From assembly GCF_003254275.1 (NCBI RefSeq), contig NZ_QKZK01000007.1, positions 1-64,000 of the forward strand: a stretch of DNA of 64,000 nt, read 5' to 3'. The notes below the pieces were generated by a model. It was given only the letters and a program-made list of their open reading frames with translations. It made no database searches and was not told the DNA's origin. The first letter of the stretch is position 1, and every line of letters starts with the position of its first letter. Positions 19,250 to 28,429 of the stretch are shown here, in pieces. The position numbers were made by a program, and so were the translations under genes. This DNA comes from Breznakibacter xylanolyticus (GTDB lineage Bacteria > Bacteroidota > Bacteroidia > Bacteroidales > Marinilabiliaceae).

Positions 19250-19350
19250 GATACCGCTTCGACTCCGGGTCGAAGCGGTATCGAAGCGGAGTCGAAGAAC
19301 TGTCGAAGCAGTCCCGAAGCAGACCCGAAGAAAGGGCGAAACAGATGCGA
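19250..19350. repeat. Inverted repeat followed by degenerate 11-bp tandem repeats
   Basis: A 14-bp perfect stem (19250-19263 with 19269-19282) runs directly into about eight degenerate units of 10-12 bp with the core TCGAAGC (for example GGAGTCGAAGAA, then CTGTCGAAGCA). The units decay toward the right. Confidence 0.75.
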
Positions 19351-19388
19351 AGGAACTCGATTAAATATCCACCGTGGGGCTTAAATGG

Positions 19389-19463
19389 TCATCTGTGTTT
19401 TTGCAAAACACAGATGATGAGTCAATTCACGGGCGTGCTTCATGACAGTAATATTACTGTCAT
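19389..19463. repeat. Two near-adjacent perfect palindromes
   Basis: The first is a 13-bp stem with a 3-nt loop (19389-19401 with 19405-19417). The second (19442-19463) is a 22-bp perfect palindrome centred on AATATT. Neither has a clear T-tract or borders a gene end. Confidence 0.8.
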
Positions 19464-19755
19464 TTGGTGTGCGGAAGAAGCCAATGATATTTGCATCACC
19501 TCTCGAGTACGGAGAGTATGTAATAGGATGCATTAACGAACAGGACTGCCAATTTCGAACATTGTATAAAATTCAACGTCAATGTCGTTCGGCTAACCTT
19601 ACTCGTTTGAAATACTGTAAAATTTTTGAAAATTCAGTTAGATTAGGTCAAGGCAACAAAGAAAACAGATCAAAAACCATTCTTCATCTCATCATCAATC
19701 GAATCGTTGAAAGTCTTCTTAACTTATCGAAACAACATGATCCCTTCACCAGACC

Positions 19756-20877
19756 TCAAAACATCTTCCTGAAGCACCGCTTGCGTTTGTGCTGAATGTG
19801 GTCGAACGACTTCCACATTTGGATGGCCACGTGGTTGTTTTCGAGCATGCCGGTGGTTTCGACAAACTTCACGCCGTCGGCCTTGGCGGCCTCCCACAGG
19901 TCGTTCATCAACAGGGCTGCCACGCCCAATTTTTGTAGTTCGGGACGCACGCCGGTGAGCATCAAATCCATCTCCTGCGGATGATCGATGGCTTGTTTGA
20001 GGTGCCACCATCCAAACGGGAACAGTTTACCACCGGCTTTTTGCATGGCCTTGGAGAGCGATGGCATGGCAATAATGAATCCGGCCAACTCGTCCTCTTT
20101 GTCGAGAATCACCTTCACGTAACGGGGGTTGATGGCAGGGAAATATTTGTTGATGTAATACCAAATCAGCTCTTCGGGCAGCTCGTAAGTTCCAAACAGG
20201 CCGGCAAAAGCCTGGTTGAAGAGCTCAAAAATTTTGTGTTTGTAGGGCTCCAATTCAGCCTTGGTGGTGAAGTTGATGCTTTTAAGTCCGAAACGGGTTT
20301 TGAGCATCTCGGCCACCTTATAGGATTTTTCGGGCAGGGCATCGGGAAAAGTGATGCGAAACTCGAGCCAGTCAATCTCTTTTTGATACCCCAGTCGGGT
20401 AAAGTGGTCGTGGTAATAGTCAAAATGGTAATCCGAAGCCACCGAGGGTAGCCACTCTTGCCCTTCGATGAGCAAGCCCTGGTGATCGAGGTTCGAAAAG
20501 CCGAGAGGGCCCATAAGTCCGGTCACCTGTTGCTGTTTAGCCCAAGCCTCAACGGCAGCAAAGAGAGCATCGGCCACGAGCGGGTCGTTTTCAAATTCCA
20601 CGCGGGTGAAACGAGCCAGGTTCTCGCCCGTTTTGTCGTTCCACAGGGGGTTGATAATCCCGCCAATGCGCCCCACGCAACGTCCGTTGCGATAAGCCAG
20701 CCAGAACTTCGATTTGCAAAATTTCATGGCCGGGTTCTTATCGGGCATCAACGCCGCGCGTTCATCGCCCTTCATGGCGGGCACCCAATAGGGATTGTTT
20801 TTATAAAGTTTCCAGGGCAAGTCAGCAAATGTTTTGACATCGCCGGCAGTCACTACTTCTTTGATGATGATACTCAT
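19756..20877 (-). CDS. GNAT-fold acetyltransferase (YghO-like)
   Basis: A 373-aa protein resembling the YghO-like group of GNAT enzymes. It starts with a conserved block (FADLPWKLYKNNPYWVP) and has GPLGFSNLDHQGLLIEG near 150. The C-terminal acetyl-CoA fold includes VRPELQKLGVAALL (about 310-325) and ETTGMLENNHVAIQMW. The acceptor substrate is unknown. The gene is alone, with a hairpin (20890-20910) upstream and the repeat-rich stretch downstream. Assignment to GNAT is fairly sure, the subgroup less so. Confidence 0.75.
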   Translation of the reverse strand: MSIIIKEVVTAGDVKTFADLPWKLYKNNPYWVPAMKGDERAALMPDKNPAMKFCKSKFWLAYRNGRCVGRIGGIINPLWNDKTGENLARFTRVEFENDPLVADALFAAVEAWAKQQQVTGLMGPLGFSNLDHQGLLIEGQEWLPSVASDYHFDYYHDHFTRLGYQKEIDWLEFRITFPDALPEKSYKVAEMLKTRFGLKSINFTTKAELEPYKHKIFELFNQAFAGLFGTYELPEELIWYYINKYFPAINPRYVKVILDKEDELAGFIIAMPSLSKAMQKAGGKLFPFGWWHLKQAIDHPQEMDLMLTGVRPELQKLGVAALLMNDLWEAAKADGVKFVETTGMLENNHVAIQMWKSFDHIQHKRKRCFRKMF

Positions 20878-21043
20878 AAGGTCAAATTAAAGCCGATGCG
20901 AAAAGCATCGGGGCGACGCAAATCTAACCCATCAATGTGAAATAAACAAAAGCCAAGGTCGAATTAAATGTGCCCCAAGAGGTTCACCAAGCGGTTTCAA
21001 CGGAGCGGATTCCACATAAAATCAACCAATAAGCAATCATTAT

Positions 21044-21469
21044 TCATTCCCCCACAAATCGTCCATTGATATGCAAGCGCACCTCATCGACATTAAAATT
21101 GGGGATTTGTTTACGTTTAAAGTAGTCGTCGAGCAAGGCATTGAGCTCATCGTCGAAGTAATCTTCGATGCGTTGCGAATCGGCACAATAAAGATGATGA
21201 TGACAATGGGGCACATCGTCGTACCGCATCACATCACCATCGGTCTTTACTTTTTTGAGGATGCCTTTTTCGACAAACGTCTCCAATGTTTTATACACCG
21301 TTCCAATGGCGATATGAGGATGGGAACTCTTAACCATCCGGCAGACCTGATCGGGCGTGGGATGATTGTGCAACCGACGCAAGGCATCGAGCACGGCCAA
21401 CCGCTGCGGGGTTATTTTCAATCCCTTTTCGGTTAAAATATGAATAAAATCATTCGTTTCCATGAACAA
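21044..21469 (-). CDS. Fur-family transcriptional regulator (PerR-like)
   Basis: A 141-aa regulator. The winged helix includes LKITPQRLAVLDALRRL and the recognition region HPHIAIGTVYKTLETFVEKG. The metal-sensing part has the His cluster HCHHHLYC. The CxxC structural zinc pairs seen in many Fur and PerR proteins are missing in the C-terminus, so the metal site must differ. It is divergent from the DUF3078 gene across 436 bp (21470-21905). That gap holds a GAATAAA/TTTATTC inverted repeat at 21740-21760, a possible but unproven operator. Confidence 0.88.
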   Translation of the reverse strand: MFMETNDFIHILTEKGLKITPQRLAVLDALRRLHNHPTPDQVCRMVKSSHPHIAIGTVYKTLETFVEKGILKKVKTDGDVMRYDDVPHCHHHLYCADSQRIEDYFDDELNALLDDYFKRKQIPNFNVDEVRLHINGRFVGE

Positions 21470-21905
21470 CCATTTTCAAAAAAACAACCCAAACAAGCCT
21501 CACTTGCTGAAACAAACCAGATCACCTTGAGCTGTCAAAAATACCCCTTTTACATCAGCCATTGATATTTAAACAGGAAAAAGCTTCCGTTTGTTTAAAC
21601 AATGCGAATTATGAGTAAAAAGGCAGAGGACTTTTGTATGAACGCACATAAACAATCAGAAAAAACGCCGAATCACGAAGGTTTGGTTTTGACTTATATG
21701 AAATTTGCAAACAAAACAATTGGATCCCCCCCTTAATTCGAATAAACGACACATTTATTCATCAAAAACGAAAGGGGATTCATCGCAAAAACAATCAAAA
21801 TAGCCCAAAAGCGTTATCAAGAGAAACCCTATGGCTATTTTTGCGTAAATCAACATTCGTAAAGCCCCAGCCTCCCTGTCACCTTAATAAAACTGCACCA
21901 TAAAG

Positions 21906-23312
21906 ATGATAAAAGCGCCCAAAGGACAACGAGTCACTCTACTCATTCTATTTCTACTAAGTACCCTACCCTTATTTAGCAACACTGCTCAAAGGCCTCA
22001 CACGCAAACTGAAACAACACCAACAACCGATTCGCTCATTATAAAGCCATTGATCGGCATCACGTCAATGCAATGGGACACACTCCCAGGCACGGTGTCG
22101 CTGATGTCCCGCCAGCAGACCACACTGCAAAACTTCATGTTGCTTAAAAGCAGTAGCCACGACACAAAAACCAATTGGCAAACCTATGCCAACGAACACA
22201 ATCACAGCTATTCACTGAAGTTTCAGGCGCCCCATTATCCGGTCATCGAACCAAATGGCAAATACCTACAAGAGAATTATTTGCCACAAAACAATCCCAC
22301 ACGACTGTACAATTACCAGAATACACAGGAGAATCAAAACCTCAGCCGCTCGATCATAGAGAAAATAAACGACTCATTGATGGTTTACAACCCTTCGTTG
22401 GTGCGCTGGGATTGGAAAAAAATTCCGGCGCCACACCGCATCGTGCTCGATGGTGTGCTGCTCGACAAAAAGGCAGCCCAGGAGGCTTTCAGGGTAACCT
22501 ACGTGGAGCCACCACGGAAAGTGGCAAAACCGCGCTTAGAGAAAAAACGTTGGAACTATGGAGGCTCCGAAGCCTTACAACTCTCCGAAGCATTTTTCGA
22601 CAACTGGGTGAAGGGGGGGGAAAACTCCATTTCAGTATTGAGCGACTTGCGCGTGAATGCCAACTACAAACACAACAAAATAGAGTGGGACAACAAACTG
22701 TTACACAAACTGGGCATCATATCTCAACAAGAACAACGCACACGCATCAACGACGATGTGATACAGATGACCTCTAAGCTTGGGGTGAATGCTTCGAAAA
22801 AGTGGTATTACAGTGCCCTGCTCGACTTTAAAACACAGTTTTTTTATGGGCGCGACGCCAAAGATTACAGCAAAATCCTCTCGGGTTTCATGTCACCGGG
22901 ATACCAGACCTTCGCCATCGGTATGGATTACAAGCGCAGCAAAGACTTTACGGTGCTGATATCGCCCCTGACCTCGAAGGTGACGTATGTACTCGACACG
23001 GTGAACGTGGATCCGGGGCGATACAACATCCCCGAAGGTCAGCGCTCCGACGCCAAAACGGGTCTGTCGGTCACCAGTGCCATCACCGCCAAAGTGTCGC
23101 ACGAGCTGACCATCACCTCGAACCTCGATTATTTTTACAGTTACCTTGACGACGAAGGCAAATCGCAACTCGAATGGGAGGTAATTCTCAACATGCGCAT
23201 CAACAAATACCTGTCGGCACGTTTGATTCCACACATTCGATACTATCAGAACGAATCGGAGAACGTGCAGTTTAAACAGAATTTGACCATCGCGTTTAAT
23301 TATACGTTTTGA
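21906..23312 (+). CDS. DUF3078 family protein
   Basis: A 468-aa exported protein (signal about 1-27). The C-terminal half has the DUF3078 pattern: RWNYGGSEALQLSEAFFDNW, NWVKGGENSISVLSD, then alternating strands to the end at TIAFNYTF, as expected for an outer-membrane-associated barrel. The N-terminal half is low-complexity and Thr/Gln-rich. The family is Bacteroidota-specific and of unknown function. It is a single gene convergent with the muramidase gene, with a palindrome between them. Confidence 0.8.
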   Translation: MIKAPKGQRVTLLILFLLSTLPLFSNTAQRPHTQTETTPTTDSLIIKPLIGITSMQWDTLPGTVSLMSRQQTTLQNFMLLKSSSHDTKTNWQTYANEHNHSYSLKFQAPHYPVIEPNGKYLQENYLPQNNPTRLYNYQNTQENQNLSRSIIEKINDSLMVYNPSLVRWDWKKIPAPHRIVLDGVLLDKKAAQEAFRVTYVEPPRKVAKPRLEKKRWNYGGSEALQLSEAFFDNWVKGGENSISVLSDLRVNANYKHNKIEWDNKLLHKLGIISQQEQRTRINDDVIQMTSKLGVNASKKWYYSALLDFKTQFFYGRDAKDYSKILSGFMSPGYQTFAIGMDYKRSKDFTVLISPLTSKVTYVLDTVNVDPGRYNIPEGQRSDAKTGLSVTSAITAKVSHELTITSNLDYFYSYLDDEGKSQLEWEVILNMRINKYLSARLIPHIRYYQNESENVQFKQNLTIAFNYTF

Positions 23313-23315
23313 CGC

Positions 23316-23340
23316 AGGGACAAGGCATGCCCTGTCCCTA
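23316..23340. repeat. GGCATGCC-centred imperfect palindrome
   Basis: AGGGACA and TGTCCCT flank a GGCATGCC core. It lies between the DUF3078 gene and the convergent muramidase gene and overlaps the last codon and stop of the latter. It is the fourth member of the family seen in this window. Confidence 0.8.
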
Positions 23341-24066
23341 CCGCATGGTATGCCGGTTCACCAAATCGGTTTTGGTGCGTCTATACACGTTGAAATCAAT
23401 TTCGTGCCGCGCCCCCTCAATGCGTCCCCGATGGCTGTATTGCCACATCACCCATCGCGCGGCATTGCCCGTGGGTTCCTCGTCAATGTCGCAAAACCAC
23501 AGAGGATAGCCATCATAAATATCTTTGATAAAACGGCGATGACTCTCGCCATTGGTATAAATGATGGGCACCACGCCCAGCTCATCTTTAATGGTATTGA
23601 GAAACTTACCAATTTCGGTTCTCACCTCCTTATCAGATCGGGTACACAGGGTATTGCCCCAGGTCTCCACATCGACAACCGGCACCAGGTCGCCCTTTTG
23701 CAGCCTGGCATGCTTAATAAAATGAAGCGCTTGCTGACGACCGTCCTTGCAAAAGCGAAAAAAATGATAGGCGCCAAACAACAAGCCCTGTTCCCGAAGC
23801 GCTTTGTAGTTTTTCTTGTATAACGGATCCACATAGTCGATGCCCTCAGTGGCCTTGATGTAGGCAAAGTCGACCCCATTGGACTTTAGTTTACCCCAAT
23901 CAATTTTGCCGGAGTGTTTTGACACATCCACCCCAAACACCTCGTAGGCCGAAGCGCCCACCGGATAACGGGGCGGCATCACCCAAACACGCACCACCAC
24001 AAAAGCGGCAATGGCCACCACGGCCACCAATGACCAGCGCCAGGCGTTCTTCCCTTTTTTGGCCAT
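23338..24066 (-). CDS. GH25 muramidase with N-terminal membrane anchor
   Basis: A 242-aa protein with one N-terminal helix (about 11-29) followed by a glycoside hydrolase 25 domain. The start motif FGVDVSKHSGKIDW, FAYIKATEG near 70, and the catalytic acidic pair in PVVDVETWG (about 135-143) are all present. GH25 enzymes cleave the MurNAc-GlcNAc bond of peptidoglycan. The anchor places it in the periplasm, suggesting a cell-wall remodelling role. It is followed 4 bp away (in its upstream direction) by the FAH-family gene on the same strand. Confidence 0.9.
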   Translation of the reverse strand: MAKKGKNAWRWSLVAVVAIAAFVVVRVWVMPPRYPVGASAYEVFGVDVSKHSGKIDWGKLKSNGVDFAYIKATEGIDYVDPLYKKNYKALREQGLLFGAYHFFRFCKDGRQQALHFIKHARLQKGDLVPVVDVETWGNTLCTRSDKEVRTEIGKFLNTIKDELGVVPIIYTNGESHRRFIKDIYDGYPLWFCDIDEEPTGNAARWVMWQYSHRGRIEGARHEIDFNVYRRTKTDLVNRHTMR

Positions 24067-24070
24067 GGGG

Positions 24071-24682
24071 TTACTTCACTAAGAAATCGAAAAATAGCTC
24101 ATCACCGATATACCCCTTCAGTCGGTCATTGATTTTCACCGACCCCACACCTTCGGGTGTCCCGGTAAAGATGATGTCACCAATTTTGAGCGTGAAGAAT
24201 TTCGACACGTGAGCAATGATGGCATCGATTGAAAACAACATGTCGCGGGTATTGCCTTTTTGACGGGTCTGATCGTTGATGTCGAGACGAAAGTCGATGT
24301 TCTGAACATCGGCAAAACGCTCCTTGGAAACAAACTCCGAGATGACGGCCGAACCGTCGAAAGCCTTGCATTTTTCCCAAGGCTGGCCTTTGGCGCGCAG
24401 GTCGTCCTGAAGATCGCGAGCGGTGAAGTCGATGCCCAAGCCCACCTCATCGTAGTAACGATGGGCAAAACGCTCATCGATATTCTTACCCAAGCGATTG
24501 ATGCGCACCAACACCTCCACCTCGTGATGAAAGTCGTTGGCAAAATCGGGAATAAAAAATGGATTGTTATTACGAAGCAAAGCCGTGTCGGGCTTGCAAA
24601 ACACCACCGGCTCGGGTGGCAGTGGGTTCTTAAGTTCGCGTGCGTGGGCCTCGTAATTTCGCCCGATACAAATGATTTTCAT
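24071..24682 (-). CDS. Fumarylacetoacetate hydrolase-family protein
   Basis: A 203-aa cytoplasmic FAH-fold enzyme (YcgM/FAHD1-like). It starts with IICIGRNYEAHARELKN. The metal ligands are in HHEVEVLVRI (two Glu) and in GLGIDFTARDLQ (Asp), and the FTGTPEGVG signature is near the C-terminus. Members hydrolyse acylpyruvates or decarboxylate oxaloacetate; the substrate here is open. It lies 4 bp upstream of the muramidase gene and may be co-transcribed with it. Confidence 0.9.
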   Translation of the reverse strand: MKIICIGRNYEAHARELKNPLPPEPVVFCKPDTALLRNNNPFFIPDFANDFHHEVEVLVRINRLGKNIDERFAHRYYDEVGLGIDFTARDLQDDLRAKGQPWEKCKAFDGSAVISEFVSKERFADVQNIDFRLDINDQTRQKGNTRDMLFSIDAIIAHVSKFFTLKIGDIIFTGTPEGVGSVKINDRLKGYIGDELFFDFLVK

Positions 24683-24779
24683 GTGTTGAAAGAAGTATTA
24701 AAATATAATTATCAAGACACAAGACAATGAATTTTATAAATCATCTCAATATCACCAACTCGAGCTTTATCGTTCTCAC

Positions 24780-24810
24780 TCCTCCCCTTTGGGGAGGTCG
24801 GAAGGGGCTT
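24780..24810. repeat. REP-like hairpin
   Basis: CCTCCCCTTTGGGGAGG followed by TCGGAAGGGG. It has the same form as 14161-14191 and 15371-15402 and abuts the stop of the DUF1287 gene. Confidence 0.7.
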
Positions 24811-25388
24811 TACTCACAATACCGATAATGGCCAATGATTTTAAAGCGAAAGAGGCAATCCTCGAGCACCTGTCCGGCACCGATGTTATGCACTATCAAA
24901 TTGCGCTGTCCATCGGCCGAACGCATGGCCGACACGATGCCGATGTGGGTAATGCCGCCGCCCAAATCCCAACAAACGAGGTGACCGGGCAAATAATCGG
25001 AGGCCTTCTCGGAGATCGGAAGTTTTTCACCCTTGCGAGAAAAAAAGGTCATCAGATTGGGCACCCGTCGGTGGTCGATGTTGCGGTCGGTTCGCGTCAA
25101 TCCCCAGTTTTTGGGGTAGAGGTGAAAATGGGCTTTCATGTCCTCGTGCACCTCCTTTTGCAGATCCACATTCAACTGTCGATAGCCACGTATCACCACA
25201 TCGGAGCACACCCCCCTGTCGGCCGGCACATCGCCATTGGGGTAGGCCAACCGGACATACGACGGGTCATAAGTCACCTTTTGCCGGGTGAGATTCAGAA
25301 CAGCATCGGCCAGCTCGGGCAAGCAATTCCATTGAGCCCCGGCTGCAAGAGACCACACCAAACAGACAACAAGAAAACCAACCCTCAT
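24810..25388 (-). CDS. DUF1287 family exported protein
   Basis: A 192-aa protein. The ATG at 25388 is preferred because it gives a clear signal peptide (MRVGFLVVCLVWSLAAGAQ); the longer frame adds 30 His-rich residues without a signal. DUF1287 landmarks are TYDPSYVRLAYPNGDVPAD, RGVCSDVVIRGYR, HRRVPNL and PGHLVCWDLGGGITHIGIV, with a conserved Cys and His that recall the NlpC/CHAP-like papain fold. The function is unknown but the protein is probably periplasmic. It is 8 bp downstream of the exonuclease gene. Confidence 0.85.
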   Translation of the reverse strand: MRVGFLVVCLVWSLAAGAQWNCLPELADAVLNLTRQKVTYDPSYVRLAYPNGDVPADRGVCSDVVIRGYRQLNVDLQKEVHEDMKAHFHLYPKNWGLTRTDRNIDHRRVPNLMTFFSRKGEKLPISEKASDYLPGHLVCWDLGGGITHIGIVSAMRSADGQRNLIVHNIGAGQVLEDCLFRFKIIGHYRYCE

Positions 25389-25396
25389 CGCCCCAG

Positions 25397-26167
25397 TTAT
25401 TTGCCCGTGAGTTTGCGCAGTTTTATGGCAGTGATGACTCTCTTGGTGTCCTGCGAAAAATCGCCATTCATCATCCAACCGTAATAACCATGATCGGTAT
25501 CAAACACTTCGCTAACCTTGCGCCCTTTGTATTTGCCAAAATTGAACACTTCTTCGTTTTTCTCATTAAAGACAATGCGACCGGCCAAATCGGCGCTCTT
25601 ATTGTGCGACGAGAAAGTGGATAAAAAGTCGATGTCGTTTTGCAACTCGGGATAACGTTCCAATTGAGCCAACAGCACCTCGTAAGTGGCCAGCGTGTCG
25701 GCCTGAGCACTGTGGGCGTTGTCGAGATTTTTGTTGCAATAAAATTTATAAGCAGCCTCCAGGGTGCGTTTCTCCATTTTGTGAAAGATGGTTTGCACGT
25801 CCACAAACTTGCACTTTTTCACTTCAAATTCCACCCCGGCACGAATAAACTCTTCCATCAACAGAGGAATGTCGAACTTATTGGAATTAAACCCGCCAAT
25901 GTCACACTTCTCCATAAAGGCAGCCAATGAGCGGGCAATATCCTTAAACGGGGGACAATCTTTCACATCTTTATCATAAATGCCATGAATGGCCGAGGCC
26001 TGTGCCGGAATGTGCATCCCTGGATTGACGCGGTGATCGCGTGTCTCGCGGCTGCCATCGGGATTCACCTTCAGGATCGAAATCTCCACAATGCGATCGG
26101 TGGCAATGCTGATGCCGGTGGTTTCGAGATCAAAAAATACAATGGGGTTCTTTAAATTCAGTTGCAT
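25397..26167 (-). CDS. DnaQ-like 3'-5' exonuclease
   Basis: A 256-aa DEDDh exonuclease. The start at 26167 (MQLNLKNPIVFFDLETTG) is preferred over one 24 nt upstream because of the fit to the family N-terminus. Exo I is FDLETTG, Exo II GGFNSNKFDIPLL and Exo III AHSAQADTLATY. A C-terminal domain (about 195-256, FGKYKGRKVSEV) matches the short DUF3820-like extension seen in Bacteroidota proteins. The role is likely DNA or RNA end processing. It forms a pair with the DUF1287 gene. Confidence 0.88.
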   Translation of the reverse strand: MQLNLKNPIVFFDLETTGISIATDRIVEISILKVNPDGSRETRDHRVNPGMHIPAQASAIHGIYDKDVKDCPPFKDIARSLAAFMEKCDIGGFNSNKFDIPLLMEEFIRAGVEFEVKKCKFVDVQTIFHKMEKRTLEAAYKFYCNKNLDNAHSAQADTLATYEVLLAQLERYPELQNDIDFLSTFSSHNKSADLAGRIVFNEKNEEVFNFGKYKGRKVSEVFDTDHGYYGWMMNGDFSQDTKRVITAIKLRKLTGK

Positions 26168-26348
26168 AACGGGATAAAAAAACTCCGGCAACCATCGTCC
26201 TTGACGGGTGCCGGAACGGTAAAATTTTAGGCTCTAAAAATAGAGAATCGATGGCAGCAGGCCAAATGTTGCTTCACTTTTCGACAACAATACCCAAAAC
26301 AATTCGACGGTTTGATGGTTGTAGTTGATACAAATCAAACGAATAATC

Positions 26349-26891
26349 ATGACAAAACTCATTCTTTCGCTCACTTGCTTGCTGCTGATGGCAGTGACCA
26401 CACAAGCTCAAACCTCCTTTTATGACTTTAAAGTGAAAACCCTCGATGGCACCGACTTTGACTTTGCCTCCCTCAAAGGCAAAAAAGTGATGATTGTGAA
26501 CACAGCCAGCAAGTGCGGACTCACCCCTCAATACGAACAACTGGAAGCCCTTTACAAGAAATACGGGGGCGAAACATTCATCATCATCGGTTTCCCGGCC
26601 AACAACTTCATGAATCAGGAACCTGGCAGCGCCCTGCAAATCGAAGAATTTTGCAGCCTCAATTATGGCGTTACCTTTCCCATGATGGAAAAGATATCGG
26701 TGAAGGGCAACGACATTCACCCCATCTATCAATGGCTAACCCAAAAAAGCCAAAACGGGGTGATGGACAGCCAGGTGAAATGGAACTTCCAAAAATACCT
26801 CATCAGCCCTGAAGGCACACTTGAAAAAGTGGTGGAACCCCGGGTAAAACCCAATGATGACACGGTGGTGGGGTGGATTGAGGGGAGGTGA
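26349..26891 (+). CDS. Exported glutathione peroxidase-like protein
   Basis: A 180-aa thioredoxin-fold peroxidase. The start at 26349 gives a signal peptide ending TTQAQ; the longer frame adds eight residues. The peroxidatic Cys is in NTASKCGLTPQY. The usual GFPCNQF is GFPANNF, so the Cys and Gln of that motif are replaced. The Trp of WNFQKYL is kept. It reduces peroxides, most likely with thioredoxin-like electron donors and outside the cytoplasm. It is followed by a strong promoter for the CobW gene. Confidence 0.85.
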   Translation: MTKLILSLTCLLLMAVTTQAQTSFYDFKVKTLDGTDFDFASLKGKKVMIVNTASKCGLTPQYEQLEALYKKYGGETFIIIGFPANNFMNQEPGSALQIEEFCSLNYGVTFPMMEKISVKGNDIHPIYQWLTQKSQNGVMDSQVKWNFQKYLISPEGTLEKVVEPRVKPNDDTVVGWIEGR

Positions 26892-26899
26892 TGCTTAAC

Positions 26900-26929
26900 T
26901 TGCCACATCCGTTCATTTACCTATTTTTG
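26900..26929 (+). promoter_or_regulatory. Bacteroidota-type promoter for the CobW-like gene
   Basis: TTG at 26900 is separated by 19 nt from TATTTTTG (26922-26929), matching -33 TTG and -7 TAnnTTTG. The start codon follows 25 nt later. Confidence 0.75.
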
Positions 26930-26954
26930 CGCACACACAAAAACTCTGCGCCCC

Positions 26955-27977
26955 ATGTCCGACCCCCGTCTTCCCGTCACCATCATTACCGGCTTTTTGG
27001 GAGCCGGCAAAACCACGCTGCTCAATCATCTCATCAAGAAACACCCCGATAAACGCTTTGCCATCATCGAAAACGAGTTTGGCGACATTGGCATCGACGG
27101 GGCGCTGATCGTCGAAGGGAGCGATTCAATCTTTGAACTCTCCAACGGCTGCATTTGCTGCACGCTCAACAACGACCTGAATGACACGCTGACCAAACTC
27201 ATGGCCATGGGCGAGCGCATCAACCACATTCTGGTGGAGACCACCGGCATTGCCGACCCGCTCACGGTGGTGCAGTCGTTCCTCACGGGCGAAGCGGTGC
27301 AGCGATACTTCCGCATCGACAGCGTGGTGTGCCTGGTCGATGCCGAACATTTGGCCGACCTGATGGAGAGCGAGCCCGAGGTGCGCAACCAACTGGCCAT
27401 GTCGGACGTGGTACTGCTCAACAAAACCGACCGGGTGCATGCCGATTATCTGGCCACGCTGCGTAAAACCATTTCACAAATGAGCCCCATGGCAATGCTG
27501 CACGAGACCACGTTTGCCGACGTGAGCCACATCGATATCATTGACACCAATGCTTATGGCGGACGTCAGGTAGGCACCACCGTGCTCCGTTTCGATGCCA
27601 CGCACCGCCCCCTGGTGGTGAGCAACGTAATGGCACCCGCTTTCGAGAAAAAGGCACACACACACCGCCACGACATCACCTCCGAGGGATTCGAATTCGC
27701 GGGGAGTTTCGACATACAGCGCTTCAACGCATGGATTCAGGGGTTCTTGTACTTCAACAGCAACACCGTGTATCGGGTCAAGGGACTGGTGAGCTTTGCC
27801 GGTTACGACCAACTGTTTGTGTTTCATGCCGTGCGGGGCACGTTCATGCTCGAGAAGTACGAAGGAAACTTTCCGGGGGGGGAAATCTGCAAAATGGTTT
27901 TTATCGGGAAATTTTTAGATCGCGAATTGCTGCAAAATAGCCTGGAACAACTGCTTGACGGCCCAATGCCGGGTTAA
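26955..27977 (+). CDS. CobW/COG0523-family GTPase (metal chaperone)
   Basis: A 340-aa G3E GTPase. It has the P-loop GFLGAGKTTL (about 13-22), the metal-binding CxCC motif in NGCICCTL (about 66-73), the ETTGIAD switch and the base-recognition NKTD. A C-terminal CobW_C domain (about 215-330) follows. Such proteins deliver zinc, cobalt or other metals to client enzymes. The client is not visible here. It ends in a 4-bp tail-to-tail overlap with the next gene. Confidence 0.9.
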   Translation: MSDPRLPVTIITGFLGAGKTTLLNHLIKKHPDKRFAIIENEFGDIGIDGALIVEGSDSIFELSNGCICCTLNNDLNDTLTKLMAMGERINHILVETTGIADPLTVVQSFLTGEAVQRYFRIDSVVCLVDAEHLADLMESEPEVRNQLAMSDVVLLNKTDRVHADYLATLRKTISQMSPMAMLHETTFADVSHIDIIDTNAYGGRQVGTTVLRFDATHRPLVVSNVMAPAFEKKAHTHRHDITSEGFEFAGSFDIQRFNAWIQGFLYFNSNTVYRVKGLVSFAGYDQLFVFHAVRGTFMLEKYEGNFPGGEICKMVFIGKFLDRELLQNSLEQLLDGPMPG

Positions 27978-28429
27978 GCAATCTGATTGAGCCCCATTGA
28001 GTTCTGACTTTTGCACACAGGACACAGATCACAATAAGAACAGACCTCGTGATCACACATCTCTACATCAACCTTATCGCCGGGGCTGGGATAAACGGGT
28101 TGTTGCCAATAGTCGCGAAACAGGTTGTATTTGATGCGTTTGGGCAGATGGCGGGTAAAAACAGGGTAAAGGCCATGGGCACGCCATAACTGCGAAAAGG
28201 CCAGCGAGAGTTCCCACAACTCCTCTTCATCGAGGTACGAATCGGGCGGCAATGCCAACAGGTCAATGCCAAACAACTCTTCGGGGGTAATGCCGCCTTC
28301 GGCATCAGGATCCATCATATCTTCAATGGATGTCACCTCGTTACGACCGGCCCATAAGGCCAACGTCTCGTAACAGCTGTTTTGAGCTGCTTCAATATCT
28401 TCGAGAAGTTGTTCGACGTAACGCTTCAT
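27974..28429 (-). CDS. Hypothetical acidic protein with a C-terminal Cys cluster
   Basis: A 151-aa soluble, acidic protein. The C-terminus has four Cys residues in CDHEVCSYCDLCPVCK, suggesting a zinc or iron-sulfur knuckle. The middle has aromatic helices (YLDEEELWELSLAFSQLW). I do not recognise a family. Its end overlaps the CobW-like gene by 4 bp. Upstream (28430-28661) is a 230-bp gap shared with the divergent Fe-S gene. Confidence 0.6.
   Translation of the reverse strand: MKRYVEQLLEDIEAAQNSCYETLALWAGRNEVTSIEDMMDPDAEGGITPEELFGIDLLALPPDSYLDEEELWELSLAFSQLWRAHGLYPVFTRHLPKRIKYNLFRDYWQQPVYPSPGDKVDVEMCDHEVCSYCDLCPVCKSQNSMGLNQIA

Noticed and set aside
19228-19795. Two overlapping small plus-strand frames in the 1.15-kb gap
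   Set aside because: They run through the inverted repeats and into the antisense of the GNAT gene and have no protein-like pattern.
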